A stretch of 64,000 nt of DNA from a virus. Position numbers and translations under genes: made by a program. Positions 29,584 through 37,254 of this stretch are shown piece by piece. The notes under the pieces were generated by a model. That model ran no database searches. It saw nothing but the letters and a program-made list of their open reading frames with translations, and had not been told where the DNA came from. The first letter of the stretch is position 1. Every line of letters starts with the position of its first letter. The stretch is from positions 52,753 to 116,752 of the IMG/VR virus record IMGVR_UViG_3300033148_002122. One strand, written 5' to 3'.

Positions 29584-30068
29584 TATTCCTCCTCTATTGA
29601 AACCGTGGCATTACATTTGGTCTGGTGTACATAGTGCCTTACGCTCATGCCTTGGGCCTCAACCTTTGGCATTCTTCTCAGCAGGGATACCAATACTGAT
29701 ATTTCACCCTCAATTCTTCTGGAATCAAATGGTTTTGCCTCACGCACACACCTGACTCCACCTCTGGGACCAACCCTAATGATTCCCCAAAACTCTGGAA
29801 CCTCACTGTCCTTAAACGCAGACTCTGGACCAAAGTAATATCTATACATACCCATTCCAAGCCCAGGCCATTCTCTGAAAGGTTTTTTAGAATCTGATAG
29901 AAAGTCAGATCGGTTTGCCTTGCACTCAACTATAGCAGATATTCCCCACGGGGAGAACCCTATTGCGTCTGGTTGTTCAAACGCTGACGTAACAATCTCA
30001 GTCGCTACGACTGGGTATTTTTTCTTGAGGAATATCGCTGCCTTTTCTACTAGTTCATCGTGTGTCAT
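29583..30068 (-). CDS. PD-(D/E)XK-type nuclease-like protein
   Basis: A 161-residue protein whose N-terminal half has the core of a restriction-nuclease-like fold: a first helix, then PDAIGF, a beta strand and SAIVECKANRSDFLSD, giving the Asp...Glu-x-Lys metal site. Length fits a single-domain nuclease. It may process DNA ends, branched DNA or host DNA; the target is unknown. It starts within the stop of the next PD-(D/E)XK gene (TGATG), so two nucleases and an exonuclease are co-translated here, suggesting recombination or genome processing. Confidence 0.6.
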   Translation of the reverse strand: MTHDELVEKAAIFLKKKYPVVATEIVTSAFEQPDAIGFSPWGISAIVECKANRSDFLSDSKKPFREWPGLGMGMYRYYFGPESAFKDSEVPEFWGIIRVGPRGGVRCVREAKPFDSRRIEGEISVLVSLLRRMPKVEAQGMSVRHYVHQTKCNATVSIEEE

Positions 30069-30895
30069 CAGAAAGTATCGTCATCATGGGTATCCTCTAG
30101 GGCATCCATCATTAACTGCTGGTCCTTAAGTGTATAGCACACCTTTTTAAGATCACAGTATCCACATTCCCAATTATCATAGGGAAGTACTGGAGGAAGC
30201 ATTTCTTTCCAGTCATCGTCTTCTGCCTCAAGAGCGGGTTTAACGGCTTTGATATATCTTTCAATTTCTTGTTCAACCTCTGCCATATCCATTAGCTTGG
30301 CCTTGCCAATCTTCCAGCCGTCCATACTCAGGTAGAATATCTTTATGTTCTGGATGTCAATAACAGTGTCTCCAACTTTCTTACCCTTGGTAAGCCAGCG
30401 ATAGATATTACCCTGAACCTTGTGCTTAATGTATGCGTACTGGAATGCCGGGAGCTTTCCAACAGACTTGTAGTCGTATAGTGTCTGAGTATTTAGGTCT
30501 ATGAAATCAAATCTTCCTGTAATTTTTACTCCAGCAAATTCTTTTTCAAATCTGATCTCAGCCGTTTCGTTCTTTGTGCTGTCTACATACTTCTCAAACA
30601 TATCGTGGAACATAGTTCCTCTAATGGCAGGAATGGTACTGATTGGGTCGGCTCCCCATTCATACTTTTGTTCAAGCACTGTTTTTCTAGGGCAACTACC
30701 AACCTTGGAGGCTGAGTATGGACTACGTTCTTTGCTATCCCGCCATGTCTGGTGGATTAATCTTATCAATGGTGCAGTAAGTTGACACGGATTTTCTCCA
30801 GTCTCTACGCACTCAAGACATTTCTCCATTGTCATAACCTCAAAAGAACCCTTTCCTCTAGGTCTGCTACTACAATGTATTTTAGTTACTGGCAT
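30068..30895 (-). CDS. Cas4/RecB-like PD-(D/E)XK exonuclease with probable iron-sulfur cysteines
   Basis: A 275-residue protein of the RecB/Cas4 nuclease type. Seen: an early Cys (GSCPRK), a conserved His (RGTMFHDMFEKYV), the metal site GRFDFIDLNTQTLYDYKS (Asp, then Asp-x-Lys), a QxxxY-type motif in QGNIYRWL, and a C-terminal cluster WECGYCDLKKVC. The first Cys plus the C-terminal three are the usual Fe-S set. Such phage enzymes act as 5' exonucleases in recombination. No Cas1/Cas2 or repeats are nearby, so a CRISPR role is not suggested. It overlaps the DEDDh exonuclease by 14 bases. Confidence 0.8.
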   Translation of the reverse strand: MPVTKIHCSSRPRGKGSFEVMTMEKCLECVETGENPCQLTAPLIRLIHQTWRDSKERSPYSASKVGSCPRKTVLEQKYEWGADPISTIPAIRGTMFHDMFEKYVDSTKNETAEIRFEKEFAGVKITGRFDFIDLNTQTLYDYKSVGKLPAFQYAYIKHKVQGNIYRWLTKGKKVGDTVIDIQNIKIFYLSMDGWKIGKAKLMDMAEVEQEIERYIKAVKPALEAEDDDWKEMLPPVLPYDNWECGYCDLKKVCYTLKDQQLMMDALEDTHDDDTF

Positions 30896-31523
30896 TATTC
30901 AACCTCATTATTTGATTAAGTCTTTCCATTATTTTTATTGTCATGAGTACATCAACGTCTGATGCGTGGGCACCCTCTTCCCAAACATCTAGGTGCATAG
31001 CCATAGTTTCTAGCTTAAAGTTTGGAGGCTCGGTTATAAAGCCAAGAACGTGCGCCCACTGAGCAAGCTGTAATACATCAAGGTAACGATAACTGAATCC
31101 GTGTGTCCAGCGTCCAACGTGTTTGTTTCTCTCAAACAAGAAGTGCAAGAATCTTTTGTCAAATACTACGTTGTAGCCACACAGAAGTCGGTAGCCGTCA
31201 CCAGTAGTGCTGCGTATCCAGTTAACTAAATTCTGTAGTGCTTGGTCCTCTGGTATACCCCGCCATGACTTATCTAGAGTGATACCTGTAATTTCTAATG
31301 CTTCTTTTTCAATCCTTGCCCACGGTTGCCTAGCTATTTTCGTTTCAAAGTTGTTGGGTTCAATCTCAAACGTATACGCAGGCTTGCCTCCATCCTCATT
31401 CTCAGATACACGTTTTCTGTTGACTACAGAGGCACTGATAGTTAGTATTTGATTCTTGGATGGACTTGTTTTTCCACTTGTTTCTACATCTAGGACAACC
31501 ATTGTGTTCCAGTTTTCAGCCAT
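30882..31523 (-). CDS. DnaQ-like DEDDh 3'-5' exonuclease
   Basis: A 213-residue protein with ExoI motif LDVETSG (Asp, Glu), ExoII GYNVVFDKRF (Asp) and ExoIII HASDVDV (His, Asp), the full DEDDh set for two-metal 3'-5' exonucleolysis. ATG follows AAGAGGTTAAT. It may proofread for the phage replisome or trim ends; no polymerase gene is visible in this window. It is the first of three nuclease genes in an overlapping run. Confidence 0.85.
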   Translation of the reverse strand: MAENWNTMVVLDVETSGKTSPSKNQILTISASVVNRKRVSENEDGGKPAYTFEIEPNNFETKIARQPWARIEKEALEITGITLDKSWRGIPEDQALQNLVNWIRSTTGDGYRLLCGYNVVFDKRFLHFLFERNKHVGRWTHGFSYRYLDVLQLAQWAHVLGFITEPPNFKLETMAMHLDVWEEGAHASDVDVLMTIKIMERLNQIMRLNNASN

Positions 31524-31537
31524 TATATTAACCTCTT

Positions 31538-31762
31538 TTATTTTTTCTCAAACCATATATAGGGTAGGTAGTCCCTAAGTGTCTTGATTGTACTGGGCTT
31601 CAGCTTGGCCGCGATGAAGTGCATTTGCATTTCTCTAGCGTAGTGGGTATCATACGCAGCAAGCTCGGAGGCAAATCCAGTAAAGAAAGCAGCCTGTTCT
31701 TCGTCTGACAACACAGCAAGTTTGGCACCCAGAAGATCCCATTTAATGCTGATTACTTCCAT
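31538..31762 (-). CDS. Hypothetical protein
   Basis: A 74-residue protein. ATG at 31762 with TAGGAGG upstream is preferred over the GTG one codon earlier. It contains LSDEEQAAFFTGFASELAAYD, a helical pattern seen in many small phage proteins of unknown function. No cysteine pairs or membrane segment. It lies 15 bases upstream of the DEDDh exonuclease gene in the same operon. Confidence 0.6.
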   Translation of the reverse strand: MEVISIKWDLLGAKLAVLSDEEQAAFFTGFASELAAYDTHYAREMQMHFIAAKLKPSTIKTLRDYLPYIWFEKK

Positions 31763-31805
31763 CACTAACCTCCTATAGTATACACAATGATTGCGTCTAC
31801 AACCG

Positions 31806-31994
31806 TTATAGACTGATTCGTGTGTTCCAGGCTTTTGGATATTCTTTTCCAGATACCCCTGTTTTTTCTAGCCAAACAATAAGCCCTTGTGCTGGGCACT
31901 GACCGTCTCCGTATGGATGTTCCATAAAGTTGAACCCTAGAGATTTTTCAAGTTCTAACCCACAGAATGGACACGGCTTTAGCTTCTCGTTCAT
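31806..31994 (-). CDS. Lar-like zinc-ribbon protein
   Basis: Start chosen at 31994 (MNEKLKPCPFCG); it overlaps the upstream stop by ATGA. The product has LKPCPFCG near its N-terminus, one further cysteine (GQCPA) and ends in AWNTR, the pattern of restriction-alleviation (Lar) and similar phage zinc-ribbon proteins, in which the W-N-T-R end is conserved. Whether it modulates restriction is not shown. It marks the left edge of the G+C-rich block. Confidence 0.6.
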   Translation of the reverse strand: MNEKLKPCPFCGLELEKSLGFNFMEHPYGDGQCPAQGLIVWLEKTGVSGKEYPKAWNTRISL

Positions 31995-32506
31995 GGGGCA
32001 TCCTTTAAAAAGGCACGGGTGCGGCAGTGCCAGCACACCCTCGACGGACAGTCGGCAGGGTCGGTACATTCGCAGTACTCATCAACGGCCTCCTCCTCCA
32101 ACAACTCCATCGCCCTGTCCAGCTTGGCGCTGAAGTAGCTGGCCTTCTCGCGGAGAGTTTCGGTGATGTTGTGCGTCTCGGACATAAGGCTGTCGTACCT
32201 GTTGTGCCAGAGGTGTGCCGTCTCTTGTGCGGTGTCCAGCTTGGACTGGAGGGTGATGATCTCTCGCCGGAGCGGCTTGGTTGCTTTTATTCGCTGTAGC
32301 CTCTCCACCTCTGCCTGGAGGGTGTCACGCTCCTTGGCATACTCATCGTTGTAGTCATCTATCATCCCGTAGAGGCTACCCACTTCAGCCTGGAGGGCTT
32401 CGAGCATGGCGGCGGCGGCGTAGCCGGAAGCAAAATGTCCCTTATCATCGGAAGTTCTGCATTTTGTCGCCATCTCCTGCACCTCATCAGGTGGGTAGTG
32501 CTTCAT
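31991..32506 (-). CDS. Coiled-coil hypothetical protein (G+C-rich island)
   Basis: Start chosen at 32506 (MKHYPPDEVQ) because GGAGGAG lies just upstream; about 171 residues. It is mainly coiled coil, with LEALQAEV and LQAEVERLQ repeats, then LREKASYFSAKLDRAMELLEE, and a cysteine-rich end (CECTDPADCPSRVCWHC) suggesting zinc binding. It is a paralogue of the gene at 33800-34252: both begin with a PPDEVQ region and share two near-identical DNA blocks. G+C content is far above the surrounding genome. Function unknown. Confidence 0.6.
   Translation of the reverse strand: MKHYPPDEVQEMATKCRTSDDKGHFASGYAAAAMLEALQAEVGSLYGMIDDYNDEYAKERDTLQAEVERLQRIKATKPLRREIITLQSKLDTAQETAHLWHNRYDSLMSETHNITETLREKASYFSAKLDRAMELLEEEAVDEYCECTDPADCPSRVCWHCRTRAFLKDAP
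32112..32156. repeat. Direct repeat, copy 1 (G+C-rich island)
   Basis: About 45 bases encoding the LREKASYFSAKLDRAM segment are repeated without visible change at 33939-33983. A second shared block (32380-32416 with 34105-34141) encodes the EALQAEV segment. Near-identity at DNA level points to recent duplication or recombination between the two coiled-coil genes. Confidence 0.8.
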
Positions 32507-32688
32507 GGCTTCTCCTCCTCTGCCCTGTCTTTTCTGGCAAGCATCCCGCGCACTCGCCGCCATGTTATTGTGAAGTGCCTACTATCTCCATGAGGACCGG
32601 CGTAGATTTCTATGCCTTTTGTGTCTTCGTAATACCAACAGTCATGGCATGGATCATATGGGCTCCGCTTCAGGTGCTTATTGCTCAT
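32503..32688 (-). CDS. Small hypothetical protein with paired cysteines
   Basis: A 61-residue protein beginning MSNKHLKRSPYDPCHDCWYYED. The single CxxC pair plus nearby His could bind a metal. It ends in the ATGA overlap that starts the coiled-coil gene. Arg/Gly-rich composition and high G+C match the island. No family recognised. Confidence 0.55.
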   Translation of the reverse strand: MSNKHLKRSPYDPCHDCWYYEDTKGIEIYAGPHGDSRHFTITWRRVRGMLARKDRAEEEKP

Positions 32689-32716
32689 GCTCTCTCCGCT
32701 GGTAACTCATATCCCA

Positions 32717-33244
32717 TCACTTCTCCTCGGGGTTAGGGTGTAGGGTGGCACGGGCGTGAGCCTTGAGAGCAGGGATTCCTGTCGGCCTTCCGCACTTACA
32801 TCTGTTCGTATCCCCGCAAGCGCCAGCAATCCAGTCCAGTGCCTCCATGGCTCGGTCTAGCTTCCCGTCCGACTTGCCACGCCGAGCGCCCTCTGCCACA
32901 AGCTCCTTGGCCGCCATGTCACGCTCGGCCTTGGCGTCAGCTACAGAGTTGCGTTCTTCCTGCACCTCCATGGTCAAGTCGTTGCAGTTCTCCACCGCCT
33001 CTCTCGCTAGGGCAATGGCTTCGTGGATAGCAACGATGAGTTCGCGGTCTGGAGTCGTGGCGTCGATGTTGGGCTGGCCGTCCGCGTCATTCCCCGGCAT
33101 CAGCACATGCCGCCCCTGGCCCTGCTCACCCTTCGGGGCCAGCCTCCACCAGCTACAGCCATTTAGCCACTCCCACGGCCCCGGTGTCGCCGCATCTCTC
33201 AGTGCCTCCAGCTTCTCCAGGCGTTCGGTGAGGTTAGGCATCAT
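32717..33244 (-). CDS. Hypothetical protein with AATPGPW motif
   Basis: Start taken at the ATG pair at 33244/33241, preceded by GAGGAGG. The N-terminus (LEALRDAATPGPWEW) carries the A-T-P-G-P-W motif common in phage and prophage proteins of unknown function. A helical middle follows, then KLDRAMEALDWIAG, which echoes the duplicated segment of the two coiled-coil neighbours, and a C-terminal GDTNRCKCGRPTG. It overlaps the upstream small gene by 11 bases. Confidence 0.6.
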   Translation of the reverse strand: MMPNLTERLEKLEALRDAATPGPWEWLNGCSWWRLAPKGEQGQGRHVLMPGNDADGQPNIDATTPDRELIVAIHEAIALAREAVENCNDLTMEVQEERNSVADAKAERDMAAKELVAEGARRGKSDGKLDRAMEALDWIAGACGDTNRCKCGRPTGIPALKAHARATLHPNPEEK

Positions 33245-33401
33245 CGGCCTCCTCAATTTCCCTGACCATCTGCGCCATGAGCTTTTTCTGCGCTAGCGTC
33301 AGTCGCTCGTAGAACCTGACGGCTCCCAAGGCTTGATAGGCGTACTCGGCATGGTAGAAGTACATGGCGGCGACTTCTACTTTGCTCGGGGCTTCACGCA
33401 T
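33234..33401 (-). CDS. Small helical hypothetical protein (55 residues)
   Basis: Start chosen at 33401 (MREAPSKVEVAAMYFYH) because GAGGAGGAGAG lies directly upstream; the longer open frame beyond it runs antisense-like through the zinc-finger gene and is not credible. The product is helical, rich in Ala, Glu and aromatic residues. It overlaps the upstream gene by 8 bases. Function unknown. Confidence 0.55.
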   Translation of the reverse strand: MREAPSKVEVAAMYFYHAEYAYQALGAVRFYERLTLAQKKLMAQMVREIEEADDA

Positions 33402-33813
33402 CTCTCTCCTCCTCTGTGGGCTGGCAGGCAGGGCAGGGAACTTGTCTCTTGATATCTCCAAGGCGAGGCGGTTCGCCAGGTAAATGGATGACATGGTACT
33501 CGGGGACGACCTTGCTTCCCCCGCACTCGCTGCATGGCTGGCAGGCGGGGCAGGCAGCCATGAGCCCAGTGAATGGTTCGCGGTGCTGCTTAGCACCGTT
33601 GCACAGGCTACACGGCTCCCCGTCTTTGGTGTCGATCTTCTCAAGGATCGCTTGCTTGAGGTACACGCAAAGGTCCAAGGCTTCCTCGTAGGCGTCCTGA
33701 AGGGCGTCTCTGCCGTTGTGCGTGGTCAAGGGCTCCCCGTACTCGGTGGCACCTTTGGCAATACGAGCAGCGAGGTCAGCTTGCACTAACGGCAGCACTT
33801 CAATCCTTTCCAT
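33394..33813 (-). CDS. Hypothetical protein: N-terminal helical domain plus double zinc-ribbon
   Basis: A 139-residue protein. The N-terminal part (IAKGATEYGEPLTTHNGRD, then DAYEEALDLCVYL) resembles all-alpha NTP pyrophosphohydrolase-like phage proteins, where paired Glu/Asp residues bind metal; this is tentative. The C-terminal half has CSLCNGAK, CPACQPCSECGG and CPACQP, a DnaJ-type pair of zinc ribbons. The combination is unusual. It overlaps both neighbours and shares the island's high G+C. Confidence 0.5.
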   Translation of the reverse strand: MERIEVLPLVQADLAARIAKGATEYGEPLTTHNGRDALQDAYEEALDLCVYLKQAILEKIDTKDGEPCSLCNGAKQHREPFTGLMAACPACQPCSECGGSKVVPEYHVIHLPGEPPRLGDIKRQVPCPACQPTEEERDA

Positions 33814-34252
33814 TTCTACCCTCCTTGGCGTCAGGCGCTTCGCTGTCGAGGCGGGAGAGGGCAGCGTTCAGATTAAACCAGAACAAACTATTCCCTGGTG
33901 CTGAACTCAGCGTTATCGCCGCCTCCACCACCTCCATAGCCCTGTCCAGCTTGGCGCTGAAGTAGCTGGCCTTCTCGCGGAGAATCTGTTCCTGTTCGCA
34001 GTGTGTGGCGTTTTCTTCGCCCAGCTTGGCCTGGAGGGTGTCAGCATGGCGCGTGATGGCGTCGCATTCATCTCGGCGCTCCCTGAACTTCCCGCTCAGC
34101 CTCTCCACTTCAGCCTGGAGGGCTTCGAGCATGGCGGCGGCAGCGACCAGTCCCTCGCAAGTAGCCTCGTCGAACATGGGCTGTAATTCTATCGCCAGTG
34201 CGCGGAGTGCCCTTGTGGTTACCTGCACCTCATCAGGCGGGTAGCTAGGCAT
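33800..34252 (-). CDS. Coiled-coil hypothetical protein, paralogue of 31991-32506
   Basis: A 150-residue protein beginning MPSYPPDEVQ, with LEALQAEVERLS, a long coiled coil and LREKASYFSAKLDRAMEVVE. The last segment and the LEALQAEV segment are nearly identical in DNA to the paralogue about 1.8 kb away. Unlike it, this copy lacks the C-terminal cysteine cluster. Its start adjoins the stop of the upstream gene by one base. Function unknown. Confidence 0.6.
   Translation of the reverse strand: MPSYPPDEVQVTTRALRALAIELQPMFDEATCEGLVAAAAMLEALQAEVERLSGKFRERRDECDAITRHADTLQAKLGEENATHCEQEQILREKASYFSAKLDRAMEVVEAAITLSSAPGNSLFWFNLNAALSRLDSEAPDAKEGRNGKD
33939..33983. repeat. Direct repeat, copy 2 (G+C-rich island)
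   Basis: Second copy of the roughly 45-base block found at 32112-32156, in the same reading frame of the paralogous coiled-coil gene. Confidence 0.8.
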
Positions 34253-34695
34253 TATGCCTCTCCTTTTTTATTTGTTGGTTTAAACACTAGGGCTTCCCTG
34301 GCAATAACTGTTGCGGTTGAGACTGGGGATTTTCCTAGTCCAACAATAATTTCGTAGTGCTTAATGATGGCCTCCAGTGCTTCACGATAGTGCAGAGTCT
34401 CTATAGAAAAATCAATCTCACGCAGATTTGCTGCGTGTAGTAAACTCCGCAACTGACTAATTTCTTTCTGGTTCGCTTCTGCTACGTCTTTCCAGTACCA
34501 ATGTGTTAAACCCTTGCCACCAACGGCAAGTACACGCAGCTTTCTAACTTCTTTCGCAAGTACGTGCAGGGCATCTGCCATGCTGGAAGCATATTCATAT
34601 AAATTACTATGGCCTTTGCGTGAGGATTCGGCGTGATCTTGGGCACGACTTGCTACTGTAAGAGCTTCGTTCACTTCCATTGGTTGATTAGTCAT
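34252..34695 (-). CDS. Hypothetical helical protein
   Basis: Start chosen at 34695 (MTNQPMEVNEAL), overlapping the upstream stop by 8 bases; about 147 residues. Mostly helical, with a run of Ala/His/Glu-rich segments and no cysteine cluster or membrane segment. Base composition returns toward the AT-rich norm, so this gene marks the right border of the island. No family recognised. Confidence 0.5.
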   Translation of the reverse strand: MTNQPMEVNEALTVASRAQDHAESSRKGHSNLYEYASSMADALHVLAKEVRKLRVLAVGGKGLTHWYWKDVAEANQKEISQLRSLLHAANLREIDFSIETLHYREALEAIIKHYEIIVGLGKSPVSTATVIAREALVFKPTNKKGEA

Positions 34696-34999
34696 CGGGA
34701 TCTTCTTTCTTTTTCCCACGATTCATCTTGGTAGCGTTTTGTTTTCTTGCGTATAGTATACGCTGGGATTCATTTTTATTGGCTTTCCCACTGTCTGATC
34801 CAAGTCTAAAGGGATATAGTGTACACGTTTTTGACGGACAATCCTTAACGTCTTTGGTTGATCCACCCGCACATTCGAAACAGAATGCATGAATAGCAAG
34901 TTTACGTGTGTGACCACGGTTTTTGTACCACGTAAGTCTTCTCTCAAATTTTTCTAATTCTTCATCTGCTTTTTTATCTTTTCGTTTTTTAACAGGCAT
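34688..34999 (-). CDS. Phage zinc-binding protein, CxxC...C..C-LYPFR type
   Basis: A 103-residue basic protein with FCFECAGG, then VKDCPSKTCTLYPFRLGS, a four-cysteine site of a form I recognise from many uncharacterised phage proteins. Both ends are Lys/Arg-rich, consistent with nucleic-acid binding. It is first after the strong terminator at 35016-35039, so its own promoter may lie in the short gap; I see no clear promoter there. Confidence 0.65.
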   Translation of the reverse strand: MPVKKRKDKKADEELEKFERRLTWYKNRGHTRKLAIHAFCFECAGGSTKDVKDCPSKTCTLYPFRLGSDSGKANKNESQRILYARKQNATKMNRGKKKEDPDD

Positions 35000-35015
35000 A
35001 TTTCCCCTAAAAGCA

Positions 35016-35039
35016 ACCGCCCCCCAGAGGGGGGACGGT
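35016..35039 (-). terminator. Rho-independent terminator-like hairpin
   Basis: A six-base C/G stem continues, across one bulged A, into four more pairs (ACCG...CGGT) around a three-base loop. On the minus strand it is followed by GCTTTT. It lies 9 bases past the stop of the gene at 35048 and is the clearest terminator in the window. Confidence 0.75.
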
Positions 35040-35047
35040 CTTTTGGT

Positions 35048-35371
35048 TTACCAGCGAGGCCAGCGAACTCCGTTGTAGGCATGACTAACCTGAATAAAGT
35101 TACGCTTCTGTGGACGTTCCGTAACCTTAAATACTACCTCAGTACCACGCATTCCACTCATATTAGCAGCCACGTAGTTACTCTCACGAAGTCTACGTGC
35201 GGCTCGTTCATACGTTTTACCCAATCGGGTAATACCCTTCTTGTTCCAGTACTCTGCACACTTTGTGCGTACCTGACTGTTAGTGTATGACTTCTTATTA
35301 GTAGCTCTAAGCCACTCGTTAACAAGAGTCTCGCTGTTGGTTTTGTTTGTGAAAGTCTTTCGTCTAGCCAT
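35048..35371 (-). CDS. Small basic hypothetical protein
   Basis: Start chosen at 35371 (MARRKTFTNKTNSE) because TAGGAGAAACT precedes it; 107 residues. It is Arg/Lys-rich with a helical N-terminal half (LVNEWLRATNKKSYTNSQV) and a beta-type C-terminal half ending in WPRW. Composition suggests nucleic-acid binding, but no family is recognised. It is followed immediately by the strong terminator at 35016-35039. Confidence 0.6.
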   Translation of the reverse strand: MARRKTFTNKTNSETLVNEWLRATNKKSYTNSQVRTKCAEYWNKKGITRLGKTYERAARRLRESNYVAANMSGMRGTEVVFKVTERPQKRNFIQVSHAYNGVRWPRW

Positions 35372-35439
35372 AGTTTCTCCTAATCCTAGTTTATAAACTG
35401 TAATCCCCATCCTGTTATACCGGTGGCACTGGGGTGATG

Positions 35440-36033
35440 CTACCAGAATTCTCTACCGACTCCAATCGTATAGCCTCTGTGATCTGCTGCTAAGTATACC
35501 ATGTTCCTCCAGATATGTCCAGTAAAAACTGCACCGTAGTGGAAGTTTTCTTCATCCCATGTTCGTCCTAGGCCAATACCTAGCGAGAACCTAACGATCT
35601 TGGGGTCAGCAAATCTAAGTTCTCCACCAAAGACTTGGCTACAACGTACCTCAAGCGGCACGGGCTTCCAGCTAAAGTCAAAGTACTGGGGTCCAGTGTA
35701 GTACGCGAGATTCAACTCACCGTCTTCAAGTAGTGTATCAAGTCTTGCAACGTTTGTCAACAACAAAGTTTCAACCACAGTGTGTGTGAAGCTATCTACG
35801 TAGGTGTGTACAACACTCACGGTTTCAATCCTAGCTGGTAGCCATCTCTCTACAGTGTGTTCAACCTGAAGTGTATCGACTATAGTAACTACACTATCTG
35901 CATAGATATAAACTACCTCAAGTTCTTTACCCGACTCTATTCCAGACAGAAATGCCAAAGCTAGGCCAATCACAAAGAATATTGTCCATGCGCCTTTGGT
36001 TTTATTTAACTTATTTTGCAAGAAGTTCAGCAT
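35440..36033 (-). CDS. Membrane-anchored hypothetical protein
   Basis: Start chosen at 36033 (MLNFLQNKL). One N-terminal membrane segment (TIFFVIGLALAFLSGI) is followed by a long beta-rich domain whose last third (FSLGIGLGRTW, AVFTGHIW, YTIGVGREFW) has alternating aromatic strands ending in a C-terminal Trp, a pattern seen in outer-membrane beta proteins. A single anchor and periplasmic domain are possible; an inner-outer membrane bridging role is speculative. Overlaps the upstream gene by 23 bases. Confidence 0.5.
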   Translation of the reverse strand: MLNFLQNKLNKTKGAWTIFFVIGLALAFLSGIESGKELEVVYIYADSVVTIVDTLQVEHTVERWLPARIETVSVVHTYVDSFTHTVVETLLLTNVARLDTLLEDGELNLAYYTGPQYFDFSWKPVPLEVRCSQVFGGELRFADPKIVRFSLGIGLGRTWDEENFHYGAVFTGHIWRNMVYLAADHRGYTIGVGREFW

Positions 36034-36304
36034 GGGCAAACCTTTCCTCACATTTTATTATTCCGTAGGTTGAATACCTAGGAAATTCTTTAAATGGTTG
36101 TGACTCCCATACTTGGTTCATAGTACAAAATATACGCTTAAGGAATATTAGGGCATCTTCTACGCTATGAAATATATCTGTGTTGTACGTTCCGTTATTG
36201 CCTCTAAATTCAGCTACCCATTTATTATCTTTTTCATGTGGTTTTTCCCATATAATGTAGGTATCTCCATCAGGAAATACTTTTATCCATGCCCCAAGTT
36301 TCAC
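36011..36304 (-). CDS. Hypothetical protein
   Basis: A 97-residue protein with MKLGAWIKVFPDGDTYIIW at the start; compact alpha/beta, no cysteine cluster. ATG overlaps the stop of the sugar-kinase gene (ATGA), so it is co-translated with it. Function unknown. Confidence 0.5.
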   Translation of the reverse strand: MKLGAWIKVFPDGDTYIIWEKPHEKDNKWVAEFRGNNGTYNTDIFHSVEDALIFLKRIFCTMNQVWESQPFKEFPRYSTYGIIKCEERFAHAELLAK

Positions 36305-37254
36305 AGCTTCTCCATTACTTCATCTAGTTCTACTGGATTAACTCCAAATTTAGTTACTGAGATCTCAGCTATTTTTTGTACAAGACCAAGTTTACTCTCT
36401 CTGTCTTCCTGTGGTTCATACGGAGTAAGTAACAGGGCAGCAGCGGCAGTCACTGTGTCACCAGCACCACACGCATCCTGTACGTGAACCTTATCGGCTG
36501 GTATGGTTGCTAGATAGTTGAAGTGCTTGTCAATATACCACATACCTTTATCACCTAGTGTAACAAGTGTATTACACGTAGCTTCTTTATACATCTGTAT
36601 GTATGCTTCCCACTCATAAGTATTAGGTGTGTACACTACTTCAAGATTGTCACTTCCTGCCTCTAGCCTATACCTCTGTTTTGAATCAATTATAAAAAAC
36701 ATCTTTTTTCTTGTGCTATGTTTTGATAGCAATCTATACAACGAGTTAATAAAATCTTGATTTGTCCCAGACTTACCATAGTCTGATAGGATTACCGAAT
36801 CTGGTCTATTCTGATCCAGGTAGTAGTCTATCTTATACATAATATTCATTACTTCAGCCTGAGTCATCTCGCCATACTTGTGTTCTTCATCTAGTCGGCA
36901 AACGTGGTGTCCGTTGCACACTATTCTTGTTTTTACTGGGGGTCTAACGTCATGCACATTTATAGCTACAAAAGGAAAATCAAATATAGACGTTGTATGC
37001 CCAGTCAACGAACACATGACAGGCTTACCACCAAGTGCATGGATTGTCTTTGCTACGTTGGTGGCACCGCCATCGGCTTCCCACTTTTTTATAGTACCTC
37101 CAATTACAGGCACTGGTGCCTCTGGGGATAACTTTGACTCCGTGCCTTCAATGTATTTGTCAATGATGTGATCACCAATTACAAGTATATTCTTATTACT
37201 TGAATCACTGAGATACTTACTGGTTTTCTCGTAGCCTTCCTTACTAAAACTCAA
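36301..37254 (-). CDS. PfkB-family sugar kinase, HldE/RfaE kinase-domain-like
   Basis: A 317-residue protein starting at TTG (37254) with GGGAGA upstream. Seen: LVIGDHIIDKYIEG, then PVIGGTIKKWEADGGATNVA (the DGGAxNVA motif of ribokinase-type enzymes) and VQDACGAGDTVTAAAALLL, the D-x-x-G-A-G-D catalytic and ATP-binding motif. Overall layout is closest to the kinase half of HldE, which makes heptose-1,7-bisphosphate for LPS core; the nucleotidyltransferase half is absent. The next gene is a heptosyltransferase-like enzyme, which supports a heptose link. Confidence 0.75.
   Translation of the reverse strand: MSFSKEGYEKTSKYLSDSSNKNILVIGDHIIDKYIEGTESKLSPEAPVPVIGGTIKKWEADGGATNVAKTIHALGGKPVMCSLTGHTTSIFDFPFVAINVHDVRPPVKTRIVCNGHHVCRLDEEHKYGEMTQAEVMNIMYKIDYYLDQNRPDSVILSDYGKSGTNQDFINSLYRLLSKHSTRKKMFFIIDSKQRYRLEAGSDNLEVVYTPNTYEWEAYIQMYKEATCNTLVTLGDKGMWYIDKHFNYLATIPADKVHVQDACGAGDTVTAAAALLLTPYEPQEDRESKLGLVQKIAEISVTKFGVNPVELDEVMEKL

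Noticed and set aside
30068-30895. Cas4 as part of a CRISPR system
   Set aside because: No Cas1, Cas2 or repeats nearby; lone Cas4/RecB-like nucleases are common in phage recombination modules.
33402-33644. Longer N-terminal extension of the 55-residue gene
   Set aside because: It runs through the zinc-ribbon gene in another frame; the strong ribosome-binding site before 33401 marks the real start.
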